Below are positions 16,119 to 25,401 of a stretch of DNA of 64,000 nt, one piece after another. Every line of letters begins with the position of its first letter. Within the stretch, counting starts at the first letter, position 1. Under the pieces are notes generated by a model. The model saw only the letters and a list, made by a program, of their open reading frames with translations, made no database searches and had not been told where the DNA came from. The stretch comes from VXYK01 sp965214565. GTDB lineage: Bacteria; Actinomycetota; Acidimicrobiia; Acidimicrobiales; Aldehydirespiratoraceae. The DNA is taken from contig OZ243951.1 of NCBI GenBank assembly GCA_965214565.1, positions 682,001 to 746,000 of the forward strand. Direction: 5' to 3'. Made by a program: the position numbers and the translations under genes.

Positions 16119-17711
16119 GTGAGTGCATCACCAACGAGCCGATTCCCGGCACCGACGACAGGTGATCTGATCGCGGGGATCTCGGTAGCGCTGGTGTTGC
16201 TGCCCCAATCACTGGCGTACGCGGAGATCGCCGGCGTACCACCACATGTGGGGCTGTTCGCCGCGGCTCTGCCTCCTCTGCTGGCCGCCCCCTTCGTGTC
16301 GTCGCCCTACCTCCAGACAGGTCCGGTAGCACTGACTGCGCTGCTGACCTTCGGTGCGCTCTCGGGGCTGGAGAGCACGGGCACCGCTTCCTACATCGAG
16401 CTTGCTGCACTGTTGGCGCTGATCGTAGGAGTCGTTCGCGTCATACTCGGCCTTGCGCGGCTCGGCATCGTCGCCTACCTCATGTCGCAGCCGGTGCTGA
16501 CCGGTTTCACGGCCAGTGCCGCGATTCTCATCGTGGCCTCGCAGGTTCCTTCAATGTTCGACGTGGAACCCGACGCCGAGGGGGTCCTCGCCGGGGCGCT
16601 GTGGGTACTGGCACGACCCGGCCACTGGGACGTGACCGCCATTGTGCTGAGCGTGGCGACCGTGGCGGTGGTGTTGGGCGCACGGCGAGTTCACCGGCTG
16701 TTCCCCGGCGTGCTGCTGGCGGTCGTCGCGGCCGTGCTGTGGAGCGAAACCACCGACTACGACGGGACCGTCGTCGGCGATCTTCCCGGAGGCTTCATCA
16801 GCCTGAGCCTCGACCTTCCCTACAGTCAGATCCCGTCGCTGACAGTCGCAGGGATCGTCATCGCACTGGTGGGGTTCGCCGAACCCGCATCCATCGCCCG
16901 GACCTTCGCAACCCAGGATCGCATGCGCTGGTCCGCGAACCGCGAGTTCCTCGGTCAAGGCGTCGCCAACATCGCCTCAGGCATCTCCGGTGGATTCCCC
17001 GTGGGCGGATCCTTCTCCCGCAGTTCGCTGAATCGCTTCGCCGGAGCGCAGACGCAGTGGTCGGGCGCGATCACCGGGGCGTTCGTCCTGGCCGCGATCC
17101 CGTTGTCGGCCACACTGAAGTCCCTTCCGACCGCGGTCCTTGGGGCGATCGTGCTGACAGCGGCCTACCGTCTCGTCGACGTCGGGGCCATGGTCACGAT
17201 CGCCCGTGGCTCGCGGCTGCAGGGGCTCGTCGTCTTCGGGACCTTCGCGGCAACCCTGCTGTTCGCGCCCAACGTCGAACGCGGCGTGATCACGGGGGTG
17301 GCCCTCGCCGTCACTGTCCATCTGATCCGCGAACTCCGTGTCGACCATACCCACGAGGTCGACCACGACACCCTGGTGCTGAGGCCCCGCGGCGTGATCT
17401 GGTTCGTGACCGCCCCACATCTCGAAGCACGCTTCATCGCAGCTCGGGCCGAGCATCCCCAACTCCAGAACCTGCGCATCGACTTCGCCAACGTCGGGCG
17501 GGTCGACTACGGGGGTGCCGCGACCCTCGCTGAACTCGTCGACGACGCAGTGGCCGCGGGCCTGACCGTCGACATCGTCAATATCGAACCCCACGCGAAA
17601 CGTGCAGTCGCCGCGCATCTCGGCGGCCGTCACGGAGTACCCACACTCGACGAGTTGGCCGACGACGAGCGACATCAGTGGCGTCTCCGCCGAAAGCCTC
17701 GGAGCCCCTAG
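16119..17711 (+). CDS. SulP-family anion transporter with STAS domain
   Basis: 530 residues, GTG start. The N-terminal part holds about ten to twelve hydrophobic spans, beginning with the SulP signature (GDLIAGISVALVLLPQSLAY, then AEIAGVPPHVGLFAA). It also has FPVGGSFSRSSLNRFAGAQT near the middle. The C-terminal STAS domain (about 415-520) reads LVLRPRGVIWFV and LRIDFANVGRVDYGGAATL, with the conserved region around Asp-Tyr-Gly-Gly in the place of the usual D(S/T)SG. SulP carriers move sulfate, bicarbonate or other anions across the inner membrane. No sulfate-assimilation gene adjoins, so the anion is uncertain. The start follows the duplicated SLH tail by 66 nt. Confidence 0.9.
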   Translation: MSASPTSRFPAPTTGDLIAGISVALVLLPQSLAYAEIAGVPPHVGLFAAALPPLLAAPFVSSPYLQTGPVALTALLTFGALSGLESTGTASYIELAALLALIVGVVRVILGLARLGIVAYLMSQPVLTGFTASAAILIVASQVPSMFDVEPDAEGVLAGALWVLARPGHWDVTAIVLSVATVAVVLGARRVHRLFPGVLLAVVAAVLWSETTDYDGTVVGDLPGGFISLSLDLPYSQIPSLTVAGIVIALVGFAEPASIARTFATQDRMRWSANREFLGQGVANIASGISGGFPVGGSFSRSSLNRFAGAQTQWSGAITGAFVLAAIPLSATLKSLPTAVLGAIVLTAAYRLVDVGAMVTIARGSRLQGLVVFGTFAATLLFAPNVERGVITGVALAVTVHLIRELRVDHTHEVDHDTLVLRPRGVIWFVTAPHLEARFIAARAEHPQLQNLRIDFANVGRVDYGGAATLAELVDDAVAAGLTVDIVNIEPHAKRAVAAHLGGRHGVPTLDELADDERHQWRLRRKPRSP

Positions 17712-17790
17712 AAGCCGAGCGAACAGGTGGGACGACGCTACGAACAAGAGCGGGAAGGCGGGAAGGACAGCGCAGCTTGCCGGGAGGTTC

Positions 17791-18798
17791 TCATCCCTTC
17801 ACCAGATCCGCGATGAGACGCAGTTCCTCGGGGGTGCGGGCCGCCACGTTGAGCATTGTGACCGGACTCTCCTGCCAGGCTTGAAGCCGGTCACGGATCC
17901 GGTCGACGGAACCGACCAGCGAGATCTCGTCTGCGAACTCGGTGGGAACCATGGCGATCGCCTCATCGCGCCTCCCCTCGAAGAACAGGTCCTGGATCTT
18001 GTAGGCCTCCTGCTCATATCCCATCCGCGCCATCAACTTGGTGTGGTAGTTCTGCCCCTTGGCGCCCATGCCGCCGATGTAGAATCCGAGCGAGGCCTTG
18101 GTGGGATACAGCGCCTGCTCCACATCGTCGTGGACACGCACCGAGACGTTGACCGCGATCTCGAACCCCGGTCTCGCCATGGCCAACTCTTCGGCATAGA
18201 CCTCAGGCCTGAACGGCGAGTAGTACAGCGGGATCCAGCCGTCGGCTATCTCCACGGTCTGAGCAATGTTCTTCGGTCCTTCAGCGCCGATCCAAATGGG
18301 TATCTCACGCAGCGGATGGGTCATCACCTTCAACGGCTTTCCCAGACCCTCCGAACCCACACCGTGATAGGGCATCTGAAAATGGTCCCCCTGGAACTCC
18401 ATGGGCCCCTCACGGCGGAAGGCCCGGCGCAGGATCTCGACGTATTCGCGGGTGCGGGCCAGAGGCTTGCGCGAGGGCATTCCGTACCAGCCCTCGACGA
18501 CCTGAGGCCCGGACACACCGAGCCCCAGAATCGTGCGTCCGTTGGAAATGTGATCGAGGGTGATGGCGTGCATGGCAGTAGCGGTCGGTGTGCGAGCCGA
18601 GAGCTGCACAACTCCGGTTCCGAGCTTGACCCGTTCCGTGTGCGCTGCGATCAGCACGAGCGGGCTGAAAGCATCAGAACCCCACGACTCAGCGGACCAG
18701 ACTGCATCGAACCCCGCCTTCTCTGCTTCTACGCTCAGTTCCACGAAGTCTTCGGGCATTGTGCGACCCCAGTAGCCCCATATGAGTCCCAGTTCCAT
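17791..18798 (-). CDS. LLM-class F420-dependent oxidoreductase
   Basis: 335 residues of the luciferase-like TIM barrel. ATG 18798 is chosen because an AAGGAAA ribosome site precedes it and the family starts here (MELGLIWGYWGRTMPEDFVE); the frame is open upstream only as non-coding. Typical features are the early GFDAVWSAESWGSDAF, VKLGTGVVQLSARTP, TILGLGVSGPQVVEGWYG and IPIWIGAEGPKN. Such enzymes use F420 or FMN in hydride transfers or mono-oxygenation of xenobiotics and lipids. It is 43 nt downstream of the large glycosyltransferase gene, same strand. One of four LLM proteins in the window. Confidence 0.88.
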   Translation of the reverse strand: MELGLIWGYWGRTMPEDFVELSVEAEKAGFDAVWSAESWGSDAFSPLVLIAAHTERVKLGTGVVQLSARTPTATAMHAITLDHISNGRTILGLGVSGPQVVEGWYGMPSRKPLARTREYVEILRRAFRREGPMEFQGDHFQMPYHGVGSEGLGKPLKVMTHPLREIPIWIGAEGPKNIAQTVEIADGWIPLYYSPFRPEVYAEELAMARPGFEIAVNVSVRVHDDVEQALYPTKASLGFYIGGMGAKGQNYHTKLMARMGYEQEAYKIQDLFFEGRRDEAIAMVPTEFADEISLVGSVDRIRDRLQAWQESPVTMLNVAARTPEELRLIADLVKG

Positions 18799-18841
18799 CA
18801 CGGTTTCCTTCCCAGTTGAATAGACGCTTGATCTTGGCGGA

Positions 18842-21484
18842 TCAATGCTCCGCAACCAAAGTCTCAATGAAGTTGTAGGTCGTCTCGGCGATGTCTGACC
18901 AATTGGTATCGGCCTGCCTCGCGGTTGCCGCGGCGGTGGCGGCTGCCAGATCGTCATCGCTCAACGCGTCGATGCAGGCAGCAAGGTCGGTGACTGTCGA
19001 TCCGTAGTAGATCCCGGCTCCTCCGAGGGCCTCGTGGAGGTATCCCCAATCGGAGGCCAGACTCGGCAGCCCGGTTCCGATGGCATCGGCGACCACGCCG
19101 GTGGTCAGCATTCCTTCGCTGAACGGCAGAACCAGGGCGTCCAGCGAGAAGAGTCGGCGAGCGTAGACTTCCAGGTCGACCAGTTCGTACCGTTCCGCCA
19201 CAACGATCCGGTCATCGTCTGGAACCTGCTCGTCTCCCAGGGACCAGACACAGAGTTGCACATCGTCGCGACCGCACCGATGGACCGCGTCGATCACCAG
19301 TTGCACGTCCTTCTCTTGGCGGGGTGCGCCGATGACACCCAAGCGCAGGCCTGCGGGCGGCAGACCGAGGCTCTCCTCGGCATCAAAGCGGCCTCCGGGG
19401 GGCCGCAACGGCTCCAAACGCTGCCCCCAATGCCCATGGGGAGCGACCAGGTGGCGGGTGTGGGCACCGTAGCCGTAGTCGGCTTCCATCACCGCTCGGC
19501 CATAGCTGCTGTGATGGACGACGCCGTCGGCCTCCGAGCACCAGATCTCGTAGATCTCACGCGCCCCGGAGGCGTAGTGCGGTTTGCGGTTGTGTTGAGT
19601 CCACAGGATCGGCAGGCCCGCGGCGCGAAGATTGGCGATCACGTCTCGGGTTCGGGCCGGATCGGTTCCTACCGACCATTCCGGCCAGTGCAGGTGGAAC
19701 AGGTCGAATCCGTAGAGCGCAGCGGGGTCGTCCAACAGCCACATCGCCTCCTCGTCTGCCACCCGATCGCCGAGCGGGTCATAGAGGCTGCGGTTGTACC
19801 AGTGTCCTTTAGCTGTAGCCGCAACCCGCAACTGGGGCGTGACCTTCCAGGTGAAGTTGATCTCTTCGGACGGTTCAAGGTCGATCTCGTGCACGCGGAC
19901 GTGCTCGTTCCAGAACGAGCGGTGTGCCAACATCCCAGAGGTGTCGATCACTCTGGTCGTGCATCGGTGAGGTGTCTCGAACTCGACTAGGAGCTTTCGC
20001 TGGGAAGTCTCGGGGATCTGCAGCGATATCGCGTCGATGGTTTCGGGGGAGCGTTCAAATCTCAGCGTCTCGGACACAACGACACTGCGCTGGTCAACTC
20101 TGTAGCTGGCACTGCGAGATCCGGCGACAGACGGATCCTGCGAATCCGAGCCTGCAGTTTCGGCCGAGGGGGTTCCCAACGGCGTGAACTGGTTGAAACT
20201 GACGTCAAGTCGGCCGTCACTGTGCTGGATCAAGTCTGGTGTCCCGAAGGTGGTCCACACGGTGCCGTCGGCGTGAACCGCGGGAAGCATCGAGGCTAGT
20301 TGGTTGTTGTTGACGGGTACTTCGAAGGTACCGGGCCAGCGCAACGCCAGCGTGTAATCAACCCAGAATCCTCCGACGAAGGGCAGCACGAATTCAACAC
20401 CTCTGCCGCGGTGGGCCCAGACCGAGGCATTGCTTTGCGGGTCCAGGACAACCAAGCGGTCGACGGCCTCGAAACTCACGGCTGGAGCAGCGGCATCGAG
20501 CGCTTCTGATTCCCTCAATTCGAGCGATGCCTGCACCAGTTTCCCGAGCAGATCGAGAGTCATCTGCAGGCGCCGCTGCGGACCCCGGTAGAACATCGTT
20601 GAACGGTGCTGGTGGGCGTTGACGAGACCGTCCTCGAACCAGTCGCTGATGCGGTGTGCTGAAAGTTCAGCTCTGCCGAGCCAACCGCTGGGGTCATCTG
20701 TCAACCCCCGTGACACGGCGATCGCGCCGAGTTCGATGTTCATCACCACGCCGAGCGCTCCCGTTGATCGTCCCCAGACAATCGCTCCCTCGGGTGTGGC
20801 CAAGTCGGCAATGTCGCTGAGAACCTTGCGGAATCCGCTCGACCAGGAGCTTCCAAGACGCTCTGCGAACGGTTCGGCGAACAGGTACACGTCTGGTGTG
20901 TAGATGTCGAAGTTGGCGCCACCGAAATCGTCGATCCAACCCGTCTGGAGTCGGGTGAACAAACCGGAGACCTTGTTGATCAGAGTGTCGAGTACATCCT
21001 CGTCTGGGAGTCGGCCGAGGCGGGATCGATCAAACTCACAGCGGGCGAGTACCACCGCATAGTTGTTGGGGAGCTCCCCGGCGGCGAGCGCTTCTAGCAT
21101 CGAGGAGGAGTCGATGGCCAAAGCAACGTTGGCCAGGTCTGTCTCGTTCCAGCTTCGGAGCGCCGCGTTGTCGTCGAGCCCACCCAAGCGCAACAGAGTC
21201 TCAGCTGCGCGATAACTGTAGAAACTGTGCGTCGCAGCGCCATCGAGTTGTCGAACGATTTCGAGCGCGACATCGGCACACGACAGTCCCGCAACCTTCT
21301 CTACACCAGCTTCGTGCAGCAGAGAGAGTGTGAATGCCAGATCGGATCGAGCGTCCGGGCCGACTAGATAACCGCCGTGCACTCGTGGAAGGTTCAGACC
21401 GGGAGCGTGCGCGGACTCAAGGTCGCCCAGTACTGCTTTGACAAGGTCTAGCAGTCGTTCTGCGAGGTCGGCCGGGGTTGTCAT
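18842..21484 (-). CDS. Large fusion: N-terminal alpha-toroid/beta-sheet region joined to a GT-B glycosyltransferase
   Basis: 880 residues. Residues 1-330 are helix-rich (SDLAFTLSLLHEAGVEKVAG, EGAIVWGRSTGALGVVMNIE), recalling DUF2264/heparinase-type (alpha/alpha)6 toroids. Residues 330-570 are beta-rich like the sandwich domain of polysaccharide lyases. From about 590 it becomes a GT-B fold: FDLFHLHWPEWSVG, ILWTQHNRKPHY, VVHHSSYGRAVMEADYGYG, VAPHGHWG, then the nucleotide-sugar half with LRLGVIGAPRQEKDVQLVID and the FSEGMLTTGVVADAIGTGLP block ending an EX7E-like site. I recognise no described fusion of this kind. It may add sugars to, and trim, the same surface polysaccharide. No signal peptide, so it is cytoplasmic. 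Confidence 0.65.
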   Translation of the reverse strand: MTTPADLAERLLDLVKAVLGDLESAHAPGLNLPRVHGGYLVGPDARSDLAFTLSLLHEAGVEKVAGLSCADVALEIVRQLDGAATHSFYSYRAAETLLRLGGLDDNAALRSWNETDLANVALAIDSSSMLEALAAGELPNNYAVVLARCEFDRSRLGRLPDEDVLDTLINKVSGLFTRLQTGWIDDFGGANFDIYTPDVYLFAEPFAERLGSSWSSGFRKVLSDIADLATPEGAIVWGRSTGALGVVMNIELGAIAVSRGLTDDPSGWLGRAELSAHRISDWFEDGLVNAHQHRSTMFYRGPQRRLQMTLDLLGKLVQASLELRESEALDAAAPAVSFEAVDRLVVLDPQSNASVWAHRGRGVEFVLPFVGGFWVDYTLALRWPGTFEVPVNNNQLASMLPAVHADGTVWTTFGTPDLIQHSDGRLDVSFNQFTPLGTPSAETAGSDSQDPSVAGSRSASYRVDQRSVVVSETLRFERSPETIDAISLQIPETSQRKLLVEFETPHRCTTRVIDTSGMLAHRSFWNEHVRVHEIDLEPSEEINFTWKVTPQLRVAATAKGHWYNRSLYDPLGDRVADEEAMWLLDDPAALYGFDLFHLHWPEWSVGTDPARTRDVIANLRAAGLPILWTQHNRKPHYASGAREIYEIWCSEADGVVHHSSYGRAVMEADYGYGAHTRHLVAPHGHWGQRLEPLRPPGGRFDAEESLGLPPAGLRLGVIGAPRQEKDVQLVIDAVHRCGRDDVQLCVWSLGDEQVPDDDRIVVAERYELVDLEVYARRLFSLDALVLPFSEGMLTTGVVADAIGTGLPSLASDWGYLHEALGGAGIYYGSTVTDLAACIDALSDDDLAAATAAATARQADTNWSDIAETTYNFIETLVAEH

Positions 21485-21681
21485 GACAGTCGGTGAGAGA
21501 TCGTGTGGGGCCGTACGCTAATACTCGGGAGCGGCTCGACCTCAACCCGACCCGAGTAGGCATTCGAGGATCGCGGTCGATGGCAGCCAGACCATGAAGA
21601 ACGACTGAAGCGCGTACGTTCGCGGTCTGCGCTTTGATACTGTGAATCCTGTTCATCGCATTTGAGTGACAAATTTCCGGC

Positions 21682-22926
21682 ATGTCGCGATCACCCGCAA
21701 CTCCCCCCCGAAATCGCCGCAACCGGTGGATTCGCGTCGTCGGCGCGGCCATGGTTTTCGTTTCGCTCACATCCGCTGGACCCATGGCGCTTGCACAGAC
21801 ACAAGACGAAATACGCAATCAGATTGAAGAAGACAAGGCCAAGCAAAGGCAGGCGAAGGAGGATGCGGCGGAGAACCAGGGCGAGATCGATGTGCTGAAC
21901 CAGGACATCGACGAGTTGGTGAGTGCCTTCCAGACCCTCGAAGCAGCCCGCGACAGCGCCCAGGAAGCCGTCGATGCAGCCATCAGGCAACTGGAGGAAG
22001 CGCTTGCGGAGCAGGCTACGACAGAGGCGAGGATCGCCGAGCTTGAGGACGAGATCGCCGAGACCGAACTGTTGTTGCAACAATCAGCCGTCAACGCCTT
22101 CACTTCGTTTCAAGGACCAAACAGCGAGCAGACGGCGTTGAGCGAGGACCCTTGGCAACACGCACGCAACCAGTCCCTGCGCAGCTTCGCGAACCGCAGC
22201 ACCGAGGACATCCTCGACGAGTTTCGAGGCCGGGCAGCTGAACTCGAAGCGCTGCGGGAGGAATCAGGCCGTTACGTCAACGAACTGGAACAACTACGCA
22301 ACGAAGCACTTGAGCGAGAAGACAATTTCAACAGGGCAGTCGCCCGCGAGGACGCCGCCCTCGAGCAGATCAACCAACGACTGGACCGTCGTCTCGCAGA
22401 AGCAGCCGCCATCGAACACTTGGATGCACAACTCGCCGCAGAGATCCGGTCTGGTGAACAACAACTCGCATCAGCAATCGCGCGTGCCGAGGCACTCAGG
22501 CGGGCACAGACCATCACCCGCCCACCGAACGCGGACTTTGACTTGACGACCGTGCAGGGGATTACCGTCAATGTCCTCATCGCCGAGGAACTCGACGGGC
22601 TCCTGGACGCAATGAGGGCCGAGGGATTCGACCTGTTCGGCAGCGGTTACCGCACCAACTCCAGGCAGATCGAACTTCGCATGGCGCATTGTGGGACTTC
22701 TGACTACGCCGTCTATCAGATGCCGTCATCGCAATGCAGTCCGCCCACTGCACGACCCGGATTCTCGATGCACGAAGTCGGTCTGGCAGTGGACTTCACA
22801 CTCAACGGCAGGCTGATCAGGAGCCAGAACACCGATGTGTTCCGAGCCTTGGCCCGGATCGCGCCGGACTACGGGCTCCTGAATCTGCCCAGCGAACCTT
22901 GGCACTGGTCGACCACCGGAAATTAG
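21682..22926 (+). CDS. Secreted M15-type D-Ala-D-Ala carboxypeptidase-like protein with long coiled coil
   Basis: 414 residues. A signal peptide (IRVVGAAMVFVSLTSAGPMA) is followed by a coiled coil over about 40-270 rich in Glu, Gln and Ala, like the hydrolase-activating coiled coils of EnvC/PcsB/RipA proteins. The C-terminal domain (about 290-414) has the VanY/LdcB zinc signature SMHEVGLAVDF (His and Asp ligands) and EPWHW with the last His. It also has FGSGYRTNSRQIELR before them. Such enzymes trim peptidoglycan stem peptides. The two-part plan suggests a regulated wall hydrolase at division. Divergent from the glycosyltransferase gene with 197 bp between; a GATACT box around 21638 may be its -10. 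Confidence 0.87.
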   Translation: MSRSPATPPRNRRNRWIRVVGAAMVFVSLTSAGPMALAQTQDEIRNQIEEDKAKQRQAKEDAAENQGEIDVLNQDIDELVSAFQTLEAARDSAQEAVDAAIRQLEEALAEQATTEARIAELEDEIAETELLLQQSAVNAFTSFQGPNSEQTALSEDPWQHARNQSLRSFANRSTEDILDEFRGRAAELEALREESGRYVNELEQLRNEALEREDNFNRAVAREDAALEQINQRLDRRLAEAAAIEHLDAQLAAEIRSGEQQLASAIARAEALRRAQTITRPPNADFDLTTVQGITVNVLIAEELDGLLDAMRAEGFDLFGSGYRTNSRQIELRMAHCGTSDYAVYQMPSSQCSPPTARPGFSMHEVGLAVDFTLNGRLIRSQNTDVFRALARIAPDYGLLNLPSEPWHWSTTGN

Positions 22927-22951
22927 GCAGTTCGCCGAGCCTGGGCGTGTG

Positions 22952-24142
22952 CTATCGAGATGTTGCGGCGACCGCTTCGGCTGGGCGGCCCGCTATCAGG
23001 CCGTCAACCCCTCTGGCGAGGAGATCGGAGTAGAACTCGCGGGTCTCGACCACATCGGTTCCGCTCAGCCACACCCACACGTATCGACCCTCGTTGTGGA
23101 TCCTCTCGGCCAGTTCCGGGGTGACGACCTCCACTCCCTCGAAGGTCAACGGGACCTGCAGCACTTCATACCGGGGATCGAGGGGCACTCCCGACAGGAA
23201 CCAGGCGAGCATCGCATCGAGCCCGGGGCTGGTGGCCACGTCCGGGGCAAGTTCGTTGAGCGCGGCCAGCGTCTCGTCGTTGAACGAACTGACGATCACT
23301 GACTGCTCGCGGCCCAGTTCGGTGATCTCCGCCGCGAGCACCTCCGCCGCGGCGATGCCGGTGCTGGGATCGGGCTCACCGTCGGGGGTGTTCTGGATCT
23401 TGATCTCGACGTCGAGCACGCGATTCGGGAACCGCTGGGCCACCTCCTTGAACGTCGCCACCGAGAAATCGTCGGGTTCGAATCCCTCGGGCGGTTCAAC
23501 TGCCCCGGTGCGCACCCCGCGAAAGACGTACTCCTCGTCAGGCTGGGTCTGGTCTCCCCACTGACCGGGCAGGAACCAGTATGCGTTGTCCAGCGCCTTG
23601 ATCTCCGCCAGTGTCAGTTCAGCCACTCGACCGGTTGTTTCGGTGGTGCGGTCGACGGTGTCGTCGTGCTGCACGATGAGGACACCGTCGGCGGTCAACT
23701 GCACGTCGAGCTCGAGGATGTCAGCGCCGACTGCGGCTGCCTGGGTATACGCGTAGATCGTTGAATGCGGATAGTCCTGGTCGCCGCCCGCATGGGCGAT
23801 CACCAGGGGGCGGTCGAGTGCGAGGAGTCCGTCGAGGGTCGTCGGCAGGGACTGGGGAGCCTCGGTCGTCGTCGTTGTCGTCGTGGGGGGCGCGGCTGTG
23901 GTGGTGGTGGTGGTGGTGGAGGTCGGATCCGACGTGGTGACGCTCAGCGTCGTGGTCGTCGACACCGGTGCTGATGGTGACGCCTGGGGCTCAGACAGTT
24001 CTCGGCTCTGATCGTCGTCGCCGGCGCACCCCGCAACAGACAACGCGGCAAACAGCGCCAAGAGGCCGAACCAACGCCGTCGAGCCGTCGACCGTGAACC
24101 GGCCGCTGCCTGTGCGTCGCTATCCGTCGTCGATGCCCACAT
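22952..24142 (-). CDS. Glycerophosphodiester phosphodiesterase lipoprotein
   Basis: 396 residues. A basic N-terminus and hydrophobic stretch end in the lipobox LSVAGC, so the protein is a lipoprotein anchored outside. A Ser/Thr/Pro linker (residues about 45-98, many ACn codons) leads to a GDPD TIM barrel. Its signatures are LVIAHAGGDQDYPHSTIYAY (the usual HRG...PENT with His as general acid/base), DILELDVQLTADGVLIVQHD with metal-binding Glu/Asp and the second catalytic His, and VLDVEIKIQN. It hydrolyses glycerophosphodiesters to glycerol-3-phosphate, releasing phosphate and glycerol units from lipids or teichoic-type polymers. Convergent with the M15 gene. Confidence 0.92.
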   Translation of the reverse strand: MWASTTDSDAQAAAGSRSTARRRWFGLLALFAALSVAGCAGDDDQSRELSEPQASPSAPVSTTTTLSVTTSDPTSTTTTTTTAAPPTTTTTTTEAPQSLPTTLDGLLALDRPLVIAHAGGDQDYPHSTIYAYTQAAAVGADILELDVQLTADGVLIVQHDDTVDRTTETTGRVAELTLAEIKALDNAYWFLPGQWGDQTQPDEEYVFRGVRTGAVEPPEGFEPDDFSVATFKEVAQRFPNRVLDVEIKIQNTPDGEPDPSTGIAAAEVLAAEITELGREQSVIVSSFNDETLAALNELAPDVATSPGLDAMLAWFLSGVPLDPRYEVLQVPLTFEGVEVVTPELAERIHNEGRYVWVWLSGTDVVETREFYSDLLARGVDGLIAGRPAEAVAATSR

Positions 24143-24217
24143 CGTTCAGACTCCCCGCAGAAAGTATCATCCCGATAGGGACAGTCAGGAATTTTGTGTA
24201 TCGGGTGTGGCCCGCTG

Positions 24218-25342
24218 TCAGTCCGCGGCGAGCAGCGCCTGGGTGCGTTCCAGCGAATCGACGCACTCCTCCACCAGCTCAAAGATGACATCGGCGCTGC
24301 GCTTCACCCTGTTCATGGAACCGACGATCTGGCCGACCGGGTTGAAGGCGACCTGTTGGGCCTTGTCGGGATAGCGGCCGCTTCTGACCATCGCCTCGCG
24401 AACGGCCATCATCTGCAGCGGCATGCCCAACGTGTCGGGGGTGTCTGGCCGTTCCCATGCCTTTGTCCAGTCGTTGCGGAGCATCCGACAGGGCTTTCCC
24501 GTGTATGAGCGCGAGCGCACCGTGTCCTTGCTCGTCGCATCCAGATAGGACTGGATCTGGGCGGGAGATCCCGCCGCTTCCTCGACAGCGAGCCACAGAG
24601 AACCGGTCCATACTCCCGCAGCTCCCATGGCCAGCGCAGCCGCCATCTGGCGACCCGACCCGATTCCCCCCGCCGCGAGCATCGGTACGGGCGAGATCGC
24701 ATCGATGACCTGGGGCCACAACACCATCGAACCGATGTCTCCGGTGTGGCCGCCTCCCTCGTAGCCCTGGGCGATCACAAAATCAAGGCCCGCCGCGGCG
24801 TGGCGGCCCGCTTGTGCCGGGGTACCGCAGAGCGCCCCGACCGCACGACCGCTCGCCTGGATCGCTTCGACGAGGTCCGGCGGCGGAGTCCCCAGAGCGT
24901 TGGCAACCATTACCACGTTGTCGTGTCGCAGGATCTCCTCGACCTGGGGAACCGCGGTTGCAGCGTTCCAGCCCATCAGTCCGCTGCCGAGTTCCTCGTC
25001 GGGAGGCAACTCGGGGACGTCGTGCTTCTCGAGCATCTCCCTAACAAACTGGCGGTGCTCGTCTGGGATCATCGACTGGAGTTGTCCGGTCAACTTGCCG
25101 AGGTCCATCTCCCCCGCGCCGTCGTATTTGGCAGGCAGGACGATGTCCACGCCATAGGGCTTGTCGCCGATGTGCTCGTCAATCCATTCGAGCTCGATTC
25201 TCAGTTGTTCCACACTGAACCCGACCGCGCCCAAGACTCCCAGTCCACCGGCCCTGCTCACCGCGACCACCACATCACGGCAGTGTGTGAACGCATAGAT
25301 CGGAAACTCGATACCGAACCGTTGTGACAATTCGTTCTTCAT
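24218..25342 (-). CDS. Nitronate monooxygenase family protein, copy 2
   Basis: 374 residues. It shares the plan and much sequence with the gene at 5.1-6.2 kb: FPIYAFTHCRDVVVAVSRAG, AQGYEGGGHTGDIGSMVL, MLAAGGIGSGRQMAAALAMG and RSRSYTGKPCRMLRNDWTKA. FMN-binding TIM barrel. Start ATG 25342 is chosen over the longer frame (to 25396) because it aligns with the paralogue and because TACGGT ends 7 nt upstream, a leaderless-type -10. It lies 59 nt after an LLM oxidoreductase gene on the same strand, which suggests related substrates. The true substrate is unknown; nitronates, quinones or enoyl compounds are possible within the family. Confidence 0.9.
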   Translation of the reverse strand: MKNELSQRFGIEFPIYAFTHCRDVVVAVSRAGGLGVLGAVGFSVEQLRIELEWIDEHIGDKPYGVDIVLPAKYDGAGEMDLGKLTGQLQSMIPDEHRQFVREMLEKHDVPELPPDEELGSGLMGWNAATAVPQVEEILRHDNVVMVANALGTPPPDLVEAIQASGRAVGALCGTPAQAGRHAAAGLDFVIAQGYEGGGHTGDIGSMVLWPQVIDAISPVPMLAAGGIGSGRQMAAALAMGAAGVWTGSLWLAVEEAAGSPAQIQSYLDATSKDTVRSRSYTGKPCRMLRNDWTKAWERPDTPDTLGMPLQMMAVREAMVRSGRYPDKAQQVAFNPVGQIVGSMNRVKRSADVIFELVEECVDSLERTQALLAAD

Positions 25343-25349
25343 GTATTCA

Positions 25350-25355
25350 ACCGTA
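25350..25355 (-). promoter_or_regulatory. -10 box of a probable leaderless promoter for nitronate monooxygenase copy 2
   Basis: TACGGT read on the minus strand, 7 nt before ATG 25342, no ribosome site between. It suggests this gene can be transcribed separately from the LLM gene upstream. Confidence 0.45.
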
Positions 25356-25401
25356 CGCGCGTTGCTTGCGCCGGGCGTAGCCCGGCGACAAAACAACCTG
25401 A

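Noticed and set aside
17602..18819. Plus-strand open frame of 405 codons
   Set aside because: Antisense to the LLM oxidoreductase; no recognisable domain and no start signal.
23470..23495. GGGTTCGAATCCC like a tRNA T-arm
   Set aside because: It lies inside the GDPD coding region (Glu-Gly-Phe-Glu-Pro codons) and has no other tRNA parts.
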